From the NCBI RefSeq assembly GCF_049800675.1, contig NZ_JBLOOT010000003.1, positions 124,001 through 188,000 of the forward strand: DNA of 64,000 nucleotides, read 5' to 3'. This document shows positions 20,682 through 30,481 of this stretch, piece after piece; position 1 is the first letter of the stretch; every line of letters starts with the position of its first letter. This DNA comes from Cauispirillum nitrogeniifigens (GTDB lineage Bacteria; Pseudomonadota; Alphaproteobacteria; Rhodospirillales; Rhodospirillaceae). Both the position numbers and the translations under genes were made by a program. The notes under the pieces are model-generated. The model ran no database searches. It saw only the letters and a program-made list of their open reading frames with translations, and had not been told where the DNA came from.

Positions 20682-22723
20682 GCCGGCACCGCCACGGCGG
20701 ACAGGCGCCCGGAGATCTCCGCCGCCGGCAGGGGCCGGGCATAGAGCCAGCCCTGGCCGAGCACGCAGCCGGCGCGGGTCAGGATGGCGGCATGCTCGGG
20801 CGTCTCGATGCCCTCCGCCACGGTGTTCAGGTTCAGGGCGCGGGCCAGTCCCAGCACCATGTCGACGATGGCCGTCGACTCCGGCCTCTCCCCCAGGCCG
20901 CGCACGAAGCTCTGGTCGATCTTCAGGGTGGTCAGCGGCAGGCGTGACAGGTAGGCCAGCGACGAATAGCCGGTGCCGAAGTCGTCGATGGCCAGCCCGA
21001 CACCCAGGTCGCGCAGCCGGTGGAGCGCCGCGATGGCGTCCTCGACGTTGTCCATCACCGCGCTTTCCGTGACCTCCAGTTCCAGGGACGCGGGGTCCAT
21101 GCCGGCGGCGATGACCTCGCGCACCGCCTCCATCAGCGTCGGCTTGCCAAGCTGGCGGACCGAAACGTTGACCGCCACCTTCAGCCCGCCCCAGGCGGCG
21201 GCGTCGCGGGCAGCCTGACGCACCGCCCAGGCCCCGAAAGCGTCGATCAGGCCGGTTTCCTCGGCGATGGGGATGAAGCGCACGGGCGAGACCATGCCCA
21301 TCTCGCCATGGTGCCAGCGCATCAGCGCCTCCACCCCGGTCATGCGGCCGCTGGCCAGTTCCACCTTGGGCTGGTAGAGCAGCCGCAGTTCGTCGCGCTC
21401 CAGGGCGCCGCGCAGGGCGCCCTCCAGACGATGCCACTCCGCCGCCTCGGCCTCCAGGGCTTCGGTGAACAGGGGCGAGGCGCCGCGCGCCGAGGCCGCC
21501 AGCGCGGCGCGGCGCACCAGGGTGTCGGCCGTGCCGCCGTGCTCCGGGGCCAGCGCGGCACCGATGCGGCAGGTCATGGCAACCTCGCGCCCGTCGACCT
21601 GCCACAGGCCCTCCAGCGCCCCGCGCAGGGCGCGCGCCAGCCGTTCGGCCGCCGCACCATCGCGGGCGCCTGGGGCGAAGGCCACCAGCATGGCGTCGCC
21701 CCAGGCGCCCAGGACGCCACCGTCCGGGGCCAGCAGGCCCTCCGCCGCCTCGCCCATCTGGCGCAGCAGCTTTTCCGCCGCGGCGGCACCGAACAGGTCG
21801 GCCAGACGGCGGTGGCCGCTGAGCAGGACAGCCACCACGGTCCCGCCCTCACCACCGGCGCTTTCGCCCAGCCTCTGTTCGATGGCCCGGCGCACGGCGA
21901 AACGGCTGGGCAGTTCGGTCACCGGGTCATGCCCGGCAAGCCACGTCAGCTCCTCCTCCAGCAGCTTGCGCTTGGTGATGTCGCGGCCGATCACCACCCG
22001 CTCGGCGCCGCCGTCGGCGCGCAAGGGCGCGATGGACAGCTCCATGGGGAAGGCCGTGTCGTCGGGCCGCCGCGCCGTCACCTCCGCCGCGCCGGTGTCG
22101 GGCAAGGCGGTGCCGTCGAGGAACAGGTCCGCCAGGGGACGGCCGGTCATGTCGTCGTGGAAGGTCTGGCTGCCGGCGTGGTTGAACTCGGTGATCACTC
22201 CGGCGCCGTCGGTGGCGAGGATGACGTCGGGCGCATTGTCCATGATCGCCTTGAGGCGCCCGGTGCGTTCGGCCACCAGCTCCTCCAGCAGCGCATTCTG
22301 CCGCGTCCGCTCGGTATAAAGCGCGCGCACCTCCAGCATGTTGCGGATGCGCGACATCACCTCCTCGCGGATGAACGGCTTGGTCACGAAGTCGCGGGCG
22401 CCGCTCTCCAGGGCCTTCAGGCGCGTCTCGGCGTCGGTCTGGGCGGTCAGCACCAGCACCGGCACGTAGTCGCCGTCGGCGCGTACCTCGTGCAGGCGGC
22501 GCAGCACCTCGTGGCCGTCCATGTGCGGCATGCGGATGTCGAGCAGGATGATGTCGAACGGCTCGGCGGTGTGCTGGGGCACCACCTGGCGCGGGTCGGT
22601 GATGCCGGTGACGTTCTCGAACCCCTCCTCGTCCAGGAGCGCCTCCAGCAGCGCCACGTTGGCCGGGTTGTCGTCGACCACCAGGATGCGCGCCGCCTTG
22701 ATGATGCTGTCGGCGATGATCAT
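20678..22723 (-). CDS. response regulator with PAS, degenerate GGDEF and intact EAL
   Basis: A 681-residue cytoplasmic regulator. Residues 10-130 are a receiver domain with phospho-acceptor Asp62 (LLDIRMPHMDG). A PAS domain follows (about 165-285). The GGDEF region (about 290-430) has the signature replaced by AWGDAM, so cyclase activity is not expected. The EAL domain (about 430-675) keeps the EAL motif, NVSVRQ, LEVTES, DDFGTGYSSL, KIDQSF and AEGIET, so c-di-GMP phosphodiesterase activity is likely. It overlaps both neighbours by 4 bases. The receiver is probably phosphorylated by one of the adjacent kinases, coupling their signals to c-di-GMP breakdown. Confidence 0.93.
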   Translation of the reverse strand: MIIADSIIKAARILVVDDNPANVALLEALLDEEGFENVTGITDPRQVVPQHTAEPFDIILLDIRMPHMDGHEVLRRLHEVRADGDYVPVLVLTAQTDAETRLKALESGARDFVTKPFIREEVMSRIRNMLEVRALYTERTRQNALLEELVAERTGRLKAIMDNAPDVILATDGAGVITEFNHAGSQTFHDDMTGRPLADLFLDGTALPDTGAAEVTARRPDDTAFPMELSIAPLRADGGAERVVIGRDITKRKLLEEELTWLAGHDPVTELPSRFAVRRAIEQRLGESAGGEGGTVVAVLLSGHRRLADLFGAAAAEKLLRQMGEAAEGLLAPDGGVLGAWGDAMLVAFAPGARDGAAAERLARALRGALEGLWQVDGREVAMTCRIGAALAPEHGGTADTLVRRAALAASARGASPLFTEALEAEAAEWHRLEGALRGALERDELRLLYQPKVELASGRMTGVEALMRWHHGEMGMVSPVRFIPIAEETGLIDAFGAWAVRQAARDAAAWGGLKVAVNVSVRQLGKPTLMEAVREVIAAGMDPASLELEVTESAVMDNVEDAIAALHRLRDLGVGLAIDDFGTGYSSLAYLSRLPLTTLKIDQSFVRGLGERPESTAIVDMVLGLARALNLNTVAEGIETPEHAAILTRAGCVLGQGWLYARPLPAAEISGRLSAVAVPA

Positions 22724-25700
22724 GCCGCGCCCTCCCCTTCCCGCACCCGTGCCTTTCCATCGGTCGCCTGCTCCAGGGCGGCCATCAGCGCGTCCACCCG
22801 CACCGGCTTGGTCAGGTAGGCGACGAAGCCCGCCTGCTCGCCCCGCCGCACGGTGCCGGGCATGGCGTCGGCGCTCAGCGCGATGACCGGCACGGCGCGC
22901 GTCCGCGGGTCGGCCTGAAGCGCCGCCAGGGCGCCGAAGCCGTCCATGCCGGGCAGGTTGATGTCCATCAGGACGACATCGGGCGGGTCGGCCAGCGCCA
23001 TCGCCACGCCGTCCTCGCCGGTCTGCGCGGTCGTCAGCACGAAGTCGCCGAGTTCGTCGATGATCTCCTCCATCAGCGCCAGATTGGCCGGGTTATCCTC
23101 CACATAGAGGACGCGCCGGCCGTGGTCCAGTTCCGCCAGCGTGGCCATCGGCGTGATCGGCTCGGCGACGAGCCCGGCGTGGGCATCGGCGGCCAGCGGC
23201 AGGTCCACCCAGAAGGTGGACCCCTCGCCCTCGCTACTGGTGAAGCCCATCGCTCCGCCCATGTCGTCGACCAGCCGGCGGGTGATGGTCAGGCCGATGC
23301 CGGTGCCCTCGATCTCCCCGTTCTCGCGCCCCAGGCGGGAGAACGGCTGGAACAGTTCATCCTGGCGGCTGGCCGGGATGCCCCATCCGGTATCCGCCAC
23401 GCTGACCCGCAGGCACCCGTCGCGCGGCTCCGCCGACAGCGTCACGGTGCCCGACGGGCGGTTGTACTTCACGGCGTTGGACAGCAGGTTCAGCAGTACC
23501 TGCTTGGCCCGCGTCAGGTCCACCGACAGCCACGGCAGGGCGGTGCCGACGGTGAGGTCATGCACCGTCACGCCCGAGCGGGTGGCCAGGGTCCGCGACG
23601 TGACCAGGCAGTCATCAAGCAGCGCGCGGGGGTCGACGGGTTCGATCGACAGGCCGATGCCCCCCGCCTCGATGCGGGCGAGGTCGAGGACGTCGTTAAT
23701 GAGGTTCAACAGGTGTCCTCCCCCGGTGCGGATGTGACCGAGGTAGCTCTTCTGCCGCTCGGTCGGCGGGTCCTTGCGGCTGGTTTCCATCAACTCCGCG
23801 AAGCCCAGGATGGCGTTCAGCGGCGTGCGCAGCTCGTGGCTCATGCGTGACAGGAATTCCGACTTGGCGCGGTTCGCCGACTCGGCGGCGACGCGGGCCT
23901 CGCGCAGGGCGGTGATGTCGACGCGGGTGCCCACCACATGGCCACTGGCCAGCCGCACGTCGGTGACCAGATACCAGCGGTCACGAACGTGCAGTTCGCG
24001 GGTTCCGCCCCGCCGGAAAGCCCGCACGCGCTCGGCCAGCCATTGGTCGGCGTCCTCCACCGCGTCGACAAAGACACCCCCGGCGATGCCGGCGCGCAGC
24101 ACGTCGACAAAGGGCGTGCCCGGCGGCAGGGGCGTGCCGATGAGGCGTTCGTAAGCCTCGTTGCACACCACCATGCGCTCCTCCGGGTCATAGAGGACGA
24201 AGGCGTCCTTGAGCGCGCCGATGGACAGCCGCAGGAGGTCGGCGGCCTCGGCCACCGCGCTCTGGGCCTGCCGCAGTTCGGTGATGTCGAAGAGGATGCC
24301 CAGCAGCCCGCGCATGACGCCGGTGCCGTCCAGGTCGCCGGCCCCCTTGACCAGAACCTCGCGGAGCCCGCCATCGGCACGGCGCAGGCGCGCCTCGATG
24401 CCGAACTCCTTGCCGTCGGCCAGGGCCTGGGCGATGGCAAGGCGCACCGCCTCGCGGTCGGAGGGCTCGAAGGCGGCCAGCACCGCCGGCAGGGTCGGCA
24501 CGAAGGTCGCCGGGTCCAGCCCGTGGATGCGGAAAAGCTCCCGCGACCAGTGCACCTGTTCGCCGTCCACGTCCAGATACCAGTGGCCGACGTGGGCGAC
24601 CTCCTCGGTCAGGGCCAGCAGGCGGTTGCGCTCGGTCAGTTCGCGCTGCGCCGACAGGATGTCGGTGACGTCGCGGGCCACGCCGACCAGGCCGCGTATC
24701 GCCCCGCCGGCGCCGAGAAGCGGCCCCTTGGTGACGGAGAACGTGCGCATGCCCTCGGGCGTCGGCAGTTCCTCCTCCGCCACCTGGATGCCCTCGCCGG
24801 ACAGCACCCGGCGGTCGACCTCGCGGATGGGGCCGGCGACATCGCAGTGGTTCAGCTCGGTGTCGCGCTTGCCGACCACCTCGTCGAACGGCATGCCGAA
24901 GACCGCGCAGCAGGCTTCGTTGGCGAGCAGGTAGCGCCCTTCCATGTCCTTGGCGAAGATGGGGTCCGGGGTGCCGTGCAGGATGGCCTCGACCAGGCGG
25001 CCGCGTTCCTCCGCCTTGCGCTGGGCGGCCTTCAGTTCCGTCAGGTCGCTGACGATGCCGGTGAAAACGCGGCGCCCGTGCACCATCACGTCGCTGACGG
25101 CCAGGTGCAGCGGGAAGGTGGAGCCGTCCTTGCGCTGGCCGACGACCTCGCGGCCGATGCCGACGACGCGCGGCGTGCCGCCGTCGATGTAGCGTTGCAG
25201 GAACCCGTCGTGCCGCGCCGCCACGTCGACGGGCATGAGCATGGAGACGTTGCGGCCGATCACCTCGTCGGCACGCCAGCCGAAGATCGCCTCGGCGGCA
25301 GAGTTGAAGGACAGGACGATGCCGCGCTCGTTGATGGTGACGATGCCGTCGGCGGCACTGTCGAGCACCGCCTGGAGGCCATCGCGGGAGGCCACCACTT
25401 CCCGCGTCAGCCGCTGGCGGGCGACGACGTGCCCCACCTTGCGGGCGATCAGCAGGCCCGGCGCGGCGTGCTTGTCGATGAAGTCCTCGGCGCCCAGGCG
25501 CAAGGCTTCCAGTGCCGTTTCCTGCCGGCTGTCGCCGCTGAGCACCAGGACCGGAAGCGTCGGCGCGGCGGCCATGACCGCCCGCAATGTCTCCAGGCCC
25601 TGGCTGTCGGGCAGGCCCAGGTCGAGCACGCAGGCGGCCCAGTCCCCGCCCTTGAGGACATCCAACGCAGCGGCCAGGGTTTCGACGACCGTGACGGAGA

Positions 25701-25812
25701 CGCCCGAGCCCAGTTCCTCCGCCAGGTCGAGTTCCAGAAGGCGCGCCGCGCCCCGGTCATCCTCGACCACCAGAAGACGGCTGGCTTCCGGCATCCCCAC
25801 GGCAGTCTTCAC
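22720..25812 (-). CDS. hybrid histidine kinase REC-PAS4-HisKA-HATPase-REC
   Basis: A 1030-residue soluble hybrid kinase. The start is a GTG at 25812 that overlaps the previous stop by 4 bases; an in-frame ATG six codons later is possible. The N-terminal receiver has Asp64 (VLDLGLPDSQG). Four PAS units cover about residues 140-640, one ending GIVSDLTELK. HisKA carries SHELRTPLNAILGF with His659, then HATPase (DTGWGIP, GTGIGLTITRR) and a C-terminal receiver (DVVLMDINLPGMDG). No Hpt domain is visible. The last 370 residues are strikingly close to those of the upstream kinase, so the pair arose by duplication. A receiver at each end suggests it both accepts and passes on phosphate. Confidence 0.93.
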   Translation of the reverse strand: MKTAVGMPEASRLLVVEDDRGAARLLELDLAEELGSGVSVTVVETLAAALDVLKGGDWAACVLDLGLPDSQGLETLRAVMAAAPTLPVLVLSGDSRQETALEALRLGAEDFIDKHAAPGLLIARKVGHVVARQRLTREVVASRDGLQAVLDSAADGIVTINERGIVLSFNSAAEAIFGWRADEVIGRNVSMLMPVDVAARHDGFLQRYIDGGTPRVVGIGREVVGQRKDGSTFPLHLAVSDVMVHGRRVFTGIVSDLTELKAAQRKAEERGRLVEAILHGTPDPIFAKDMEGRYLLANEACCAVFGMPFDEVVGKRDTELNHCDVAGPIREVDRRVLSGEGIQVAEEELPTPEGMRTFSVTKGPLLGAGGAIRGLVGVARDVTDILSAQRELTERNRLLALTEEVAHVGHWYLDVDGEQVHWSRELFRIHGLDPATFVPTLPAVLAAFEPSDREAVRLAIAQALADGKEFGIEARLRRADGGLREVLVKGAGDLDGTGVMRGLLGILFDITELRQAQSAVAEAADLLRLSIGALKDAFVLYDPEERMVVCNEAYERLIGTPLPPGTPFVDVLRAGIAGGVFVDAVEDADQWLAERVRAFRRGGTRELHVRDRWYLVTDVRLASGHVVGTRVDITALREARVAAESANRAKSEFLSRMSHELRTPLNAILGFAELMETSRKDPPTERQKSYLGHIRTGGGHLLNLINDVLDLARIEAGGIGLSIEPVDPRALLDDCLVTSRTLATRSGVTVHDLTVGTALPWLSVDLTRAKQVLLNLLSNAVKYNRPSGTVTLSAEPRDGCLRVSVADTGWGIPASRQDELFQPFSRLGRENGEIEGTGIGLTITRRLVDDMGGAMGFTSSEGEGSTFWVDLPLAADAHAGLVAEPITPMATLAELDHGRRVLYVEDNPANLALMEEIIDELGDFVLTTAQTGEDGVAMALADPPDVVLMDINLPGMDGFGALAALQADPRTRAVPVIALSADAMPGTVRRGEQAGFVAYLTKPVRVDALMAALEQATDGKARVREGEGAA

Positions 25813-28800
25813 GTACTTCGCCCCCTGCGCCCGTCGATGGCCCTCCCCAACTCGGCCAGCAACGTGTCGACGCGCACCGGCTTGGTCAGGTAGGCCGCGA
25901 ACCCGGCCTGTTCTCCCCGACGTACCGTAGCGGGCATCGCGTCGGCGCTCAAGGCGATGACGGGTATGCCTGACGTGCGCGTATCGCGCCTCAACACCTC
26001 CAAGGCCGCGAAACCGTCCATTCCCGGCAGGTTGATGTCCATCAGGATAATGTCGGGCGGCGCTGCCCGAGCCATTTCGATGCCGATTTCGGCAGTGTGG
26101 GCGCTGGTCAGAACATGGCCGCCAATGTCATCAATGATCTCTTCCATCAGGGCGAGGTTCGCTGGATTGTCCTCCACATAGAGGACTCGCCACGCGTCGG
26201 CGCCCTCATCCGCTTGCGCGCAGGTGGCCGCCGCCGGCTCGTCAGCGGCCTCGACCACGCCAGAAGCATCGCCCCCGGCCAGCGGCAGGTCGATCCAGAA
26301 CACCGATCCCTGCCCCTCCACGCTGGAGAAGCCGATGGCCCCGCCCATCTCCTCCACCAAGCGGCGGGTGATGGTCAGGCCGATGCCGGTGCCCTCGATC
26401 TCGCCGCCTTCCTGGCCAAGGCGGGAGAAGGGCTGGAACAGTTCGCCCTGGCGCGCCTGCGGAATGCCCCAGCCAGTATCGGCGACCTCAAGGCGCAAGC
26501 GTCCCTCGCCCGGCCGCGCCGTCAGGGTGAGCGTGCCCTGCGGGCGGTTGTACTTCACGGCGTTGGACAGCAGGTTCAGCAGCACCTGCCTGGCTCGCGT
26601 CAGGTCGGCGGTGATCCACGGCAGGCCCATGCCGCCCGTCGCGTCGATCACAGTCACACCGCGCGGCGCCGCCAGGGTACGGGTGGTGGTCAGGCAGTCG
26701 TCCACCAGGGCGCGGGTGTCGACGGCGTCGATCGACAGGCCGATGTGGCCGGCCTCGATACGCGCCAGGTCCAGGACATCGTTGATCAGACTCAACAAGT
26801 GCGCCCCGCCCTTGCGGATGTGGGACAGATAACCCCGCTGCCGGTCGCTGACGGGGTCCTTGCGGCTGGTCTCCATCAACTCCGCGAAACCCAGGATGGC
26901 GTTCATGGGGGTGCGCAGTTCGTGGCTCATGCGCGACAGGAACTCAGACTTGGCGCGGTTGGCGGCTTCGGCCTCGGCCTTGGCCGCAAGGATGGCCGCC
27001 TCCGCCTCCTTGCGGCGGGTGAGGTCGACCAGGGTGGTGCAGACCGCGATCTCCCCGTCCCATTCGATGGGGAACGAGCGGTTGAGCACCGGAATGGTCG
27101 ACCCGTCGGAGCACCGCACGCTCATCTCGTATTCGTCCGGCGCCGGCTCCCCGCGCAGGCGGGCTTCATGGTAGCCCCTGGCCCGCACGGCGTCGTCGTC
27201 GGACAGGAACACGGCCGTGCTGGAAGCGCCCAGGAAGGTCGCCAGGTCCGCCACGCCCACCATGCGCAGCGCCGAGGCGTTGGCGTACAGCGGCTTGAAG
27301 TGGCGATGGATGTAGATGGCGATGGACGTGCCCTCGAACAGTCCTCGCAGCTTGCGTTCACTCGCGGCCATGCGCTCGGCGGCGCGGTCGGCCCTCTGCT
27401 TGGCCTCGCGCAGTTCGTTGAGGACCTTCTCGCGGATGATCAGCGTCGCCAGCAGCTTCGCCACCGACTGAAGGAACGCCTCGTCACGGCCGGCATCGCG
27501 GGCATCGGCGCGCATGAACAAGACAAGCACCCCCAGCAGCATGCCGCCCGACTGGATGGGAACCGCATAGCTGCCGCTATCTGCTTCAAGCCCCTGCGTG
27601 CACCACACCGGACCGCTGTCGACCGGGGGAACGCACTGGGTCCGCCCCGTTGCCGCCGCCGTGCCGCACAGGCAGGCCCCAAGTTCCACCACGCCGCACC
27701 GCTCTGCGGCCTCCGCCGGGAAGTCGTGGGCGGCGGCCAGCCGAAGGGTCTTGCGGCCATCGGCCAGCAGCACCCCGGCGCGCGGCAGCAGGGACAGCCA
27801 CGGTGTTTCCAGAAGCGCGGCCAGACAGCGTTCCAGCTTGTTCTCCAGACGGCCGCTCTCCAGAGAAATCGCCAGCAGGCGGTTGAACGCCTTCTGCGTC
27901 TCCAGCGTCTCGGCCTGGGCCTGTTCGGCGGCCCGGCGCTCGGTGATGTCCTCCTTGACCGCGAGGTAGCGGATGGCCCGACCGGCGCCGTCGCGCACCG
28001 GCGAGATTACCGCCTGCTCCCAGAACGTCGTTCCATCGCGCCGCCGGTTGAGGAACACCCCGCGCCAGGTGTCGCCGGCGCGCAGGGTACTCCACATCAC
28101 CTTGTACTCGTCGGCCGACGTGTGGCCGGACCGCAGCAGGTGCGGCGTGCGGCCCCGCACGTCATCCAGGGAGAACCCCGTGTTGCGCGTGAAGGCGTCG
28201 TTGACGTATTCGATGCGGCCGTCGAGGTCCGTGACCATGACCGTCACCGGGCTCTGCCGCACCGCCTCCGACAGCACCAGGGCCTGCACCTCGGTCGCCT
28301 TGCGGTCGGTGACATCGCGCCCGATGCCCCGATAGCCGACGAAGCGGCCGCCCCGGAACAGCGGCTTGCCGCTGATGGAGAAAATGCGCCGGCTGCCGTC
28401 GGGCAGGCGGCCAGTGTATTCAAAGTCGCGGAAAGGCCGGTGGTTGTCCAGGTCCTCCAGATGCTGGCGCGCCTCTGGTGTCGTCGGGTCGGTCATCAAA
28501 TCCGTCCGGCGGCGGCCGACATACCCGCCCAGGCCGGAGCCGGCGATCCGCTCCAGACCTTCGGAGAAGGCGCTGAAGCGAAGATCGGCGTCCATTTCCC
28601 AGAACCAGTCGCCCGACGCTTCGGCGAAGTCGCGGAAGCGCTCCTCGCTGTCGCGGAGCAAGCGGGCGGCGGCGGCACGGCTGGTGGCGTACCGCAGCAC
28701 CCGGCGCAGCATGTCGGGGGACACGTTGCTCTTGATCAGGTAGTCCTGACATCCGCGCCGTAGCGCTTCCTCCGCCAGGGCGCCGTCCTCGGCGCCGGAA

Positions 28801-29063
28801 ACCACCACCACCGGCACATCCTCCGCCCATTCCCGCACCACGTGGACGGCCTCCAGGCCGCGCGCGTCAGGCAGGTTCAGGTCGAGGAGGACGACATCGA
28901 AGGTCTCCCGCCCGAGAAGGTCCACGGCATCCGCCAGGGTGGCGGCATGGCGCATCTCGAAGCGCTCGCCCATGCCGCGCAGGTGTTCGCCCAGCAGCCG
29001 GGCGTCGGCCCAGTCGTCCTCGACGAGAAGGAGTCGGGTGAAACGGGTGGCGATGACATCCAT
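25809..29063 (-). CDS. hybrid histidine kinase REC-PAS-PAS-GAF-PAS-HisKA-HATPase-REC
   Basis: A 1084-residue soluble hybrid kinase. I chose the ATG at 29063 (MDVIATRF) because AGAAGGAG lies 9 bases upstream; an ATG at 29072 abuts that site. The order is receiver (Asp61, LLDLNLPDARG), two PAS units, a GAF domain (about 395-545), another PAS, HisKA with His714 (SHELRTPMNAILGF), HATPase and a C-terminal receiver (LMDINLPGMDG). The GAF carries a cysteine cluster, Cys456, Cys464, Cys466 and Cys477 (RCGVVELGACLCG), that could bind metal or sense redox state. The gene follows the globin chemoreceptor by 43 bases and overlaps the next kinase by 4. Confidence 0.93.
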   Translation of the reverse strand: MDVIATRFTRLLLVEDDWADARLLGEHLRGMGERFEMRHAATLADAVDLLGRETFDVVLLDLNLPDARGLEAVHVVREWAEDVPVVVVSGAEDGALAEEALRRGCQDYLIKSNVSPDMLRRVLRYATSRAAAARLLRDSEERFRDFAEASGDWFWEMDADLRFSAFSEGLERIAGSGLGGYVGRRRTDLMTDPTTPEARQHLEDLDNHRPFRDFEYTGRLPDGSRRIFSISGKPLFRGGRFVGYRGIGRDVTDRKATEVQALVLSEAVRQSPVTVMVTDLDGRIEYVNDAFTRNTGFSLDDVRGRTPHLLRSGHTSADEYKVMWSTLRAGDTWRGVFLNRRRDGTTFWEQAVISPVRDGAGRAIRYLAVKEDITERRAAEQAQAETLETQKAFNRLLAISLESGRLENKLERCLAALLETPWLSLLPRAGVLLADGRKTLRLAAAHDFPAEAAERCGVVELGACLCGTAAATGRTQCVPPVDSGPVWCTQGLEADSGSYAVPIQSGGMLLGVLVLFMRADARDAGRDEAFLQSVAKLLATLIIREKVLNELREAKQRADRAAERMAASERKLRGLFEGTSIAIYIHRHFKPLYANASALRMVGVADLATFLGASSTAVFLSDDDAVRARGYHEARLRGEPAPDEYEMSVRCSDGSTIPVLNRSFPIEWDGEIAVCTTLVDLTRRKEAEAAILAAKAEAEAANRAKSEFLSRMSHELRTPMNAILGFAELMETSRKDPVSDRQRGYLSHIRKGGAHLLSLINDVLDLARIEAGHIGLSIDAVDTRALVDDCLTTTRTLAAPRGVTVIDATGGMGLPWITADLTRARQVLLNLLSNAVKYNRPQGTLTLTARPGEGRLRLEVADTGWGIPQARQGELFQPFSRLGQEGGEIEGTGIGLTITRRLVEEMGGAIGFSSVEGQGSVFWIDLPLAGGDASGVVEAADEPAAATCAQADEGADAWRVLYVEDNPANLALMEEIIDDIGGHVLTSAHTAEIGIEMARAAPPDIILMDINLPGMDGFAALEVLRRDTRTSGIPVIALSADAMPATVRRGEQAGFAAYLTKPVRVDTLLAELGRAIDGRRGRST

Positions 29064-29106
29064 GGTCCCCATCTCCTTCTCGGGTTGGTCGCCGGGCGGC
29101 ACTTCG

Positions 29107-30438
29107 TCAGCCAGCGCGGATGCGGGCCAGGAAGTCGTCGACCTTGCCGCGCAGGAATTCCGACTGGCGCGCCAGCTCTCCGGCCGCGCCCATGACGTCG
29201 TTGGCGGCGTGCACGGTATTGCGGGAGACTTCCTGAGTGCCGTGGACCACGTTGCGGACCTCGCCGGCGTTGGCCGAGGCCTCCTGCACCGCGCGGGAAA
29301 TTTCCGCCGTCGCCGCGCCCTGTTCCTCGATCGCCGTGGCGATGGAGGCGGAGACGTCGGACACCTCGCCGATGGTTTCGGTGATGGCCCGGATTTCGGC
29401 CACCGCGCCGGCCACCGCGTTGCGGATGGAGTTGACCTTGGCGGTGATCTGGTCGGTGGCCCTGGCGGTCTGGCTGGCCAGGTTCTTGACCTCGTTGGCG
29501 ACCACGGCGAAGCCCTTGCCGGCATCCCCGGCCCGCGCCGCCTCGATGGTGGCGTTGAGTGCCAGCAGGTTGGTCTGGCTGGCGATGTCGGAAATCAGGC
29601 GCACGGTGTCGCCGATCTCCTGGGCGGCGCGTTGCAACCCCTCGACCGACGCGGCGCTGGCGCGGGCCTTTTCGTCGGCGGCGCGGGCCACCGTGTTGGC
29701 GTGGGCCACCTGGCGGGAAATCTCAAGGATGGAGGCGGAAAGCTGCTCGGCGGCGGCGGCCACGCTCTCGACGTTGGCCGATGCCTGCTCGGCGGCGGCC
29801 AGGGCGGTGTCGGACTGCTGGCCGACCATCTCGGCCTGGCTGTTCATGGTGCCGGAGGTGGCCTCCAGTTCCGTGGCGGCGGAGGACACCGTCTCCACCA
29901 GGCCGTGGACGTCATTCTCGAACTTGCGGGCGTGGTCGTCGAGGAGGCGCTTGGCCTGCTCGCGCTCCAGCTCGAAGTACAGCGACAGCACGCTGTTGAG
30001 GTCGAGCATGATGGCCTTGTTGAAAGCCGTCAGGGCACGCGCCAGCAGCTCGGGCTTCTTGCGGTAGGCGGTGATCAGAACCTGGGTCACGGCGTCCATG
30101 AAGAAGCCATAGCCGGCCATGTAGACGCGCGGCCGGATGTCGTGGTCGATGTGCGCCTGACCGATGCGCCGCACCGCCTGGACATAGCCGTCGTCCCAGC
30201 GGCCGGAGAACAGATTCTCCATCCAGTGGATCTTCTGGGCCTGGCCGGCGTGGCGGATCATCTGCTCGCTGGGAAACTTCTCCCGCATGCCCGGCGTGGC
30301 GCGGACGAAGTCGTAGAAGCGGACAATGATGGCGTCGATGTTCTGACCGACGACCGTCGCCACCAGCCGCATATCCTCGCGCGTCGTACCGTCGATGCGC
30401 AGCAGGCGCAGGCGTTCGGTATGGTCTTGGGTACTCAC
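29107..30438 (-). CDS. globin-coupled soluble chemoreceptor (HemAT-like MCP)
   Basis: A 443-residue cytoplasmic methyl-accepting protein. Residues 10-175 form a protoglobin-type sensor domain with RRIGQAHIDHDIRP, in which His96 is the likely haem ligand. A methyl-accepting signalling domain follows, with the conserved hairpin tip around SQTNLLALNATIEAARAG near residue 290. There is no membrane segment. HemAT-type proteins sense O2 and signal to CheA; NO or CO are other possible ligands. Translation appears to start at a GTG at 30438 behind a run of G and A. No che genes are in the window. It lies between the regulator and kinase genes, 43 bases from each, within the same operon. Confidence 0.93.
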   Translation of the reverse strand: MSTQDHTERLRLLRIDGTTREDMRLVATVVGQNIDAIIVRFYDFVRATPGMREKFPSEQMIRHAGQAQKIHWMENLFSGRWDDGYVQAVRRIGQAHIDHDIRPRVYMAGYGFFMDAVTQVLITAYRKKPELLARALTAFNKAIMLDLNSVLSLYFELEREQAKRLLDDHARKFENDVHGLVETVSSAATELEATSGTMNSQAEMVGQQSDTALAAAEQASANVESVAAAAEQLSASILEISRQVAHANTVARAADEKARASAASVEGLQRAAQEIGDTVRLISDIASQTNLLALNATIEAARAGDAGKGFAVVANEVKNLASQTARATDQITAKVNSIRNAVAGAVAEIRAITETIGEVSDVSASIATAIEEQGAATAEISRAVQEASANAGEVRNVVHGTQEVSRNTVHAANDVMGAAGELARQSEFLRGKVDDFLARIRAG

Positions 30439-30481
30439 GATGTATTTCCCCCCCCGGAAACAGGTTTTGATTGGATGGTCT

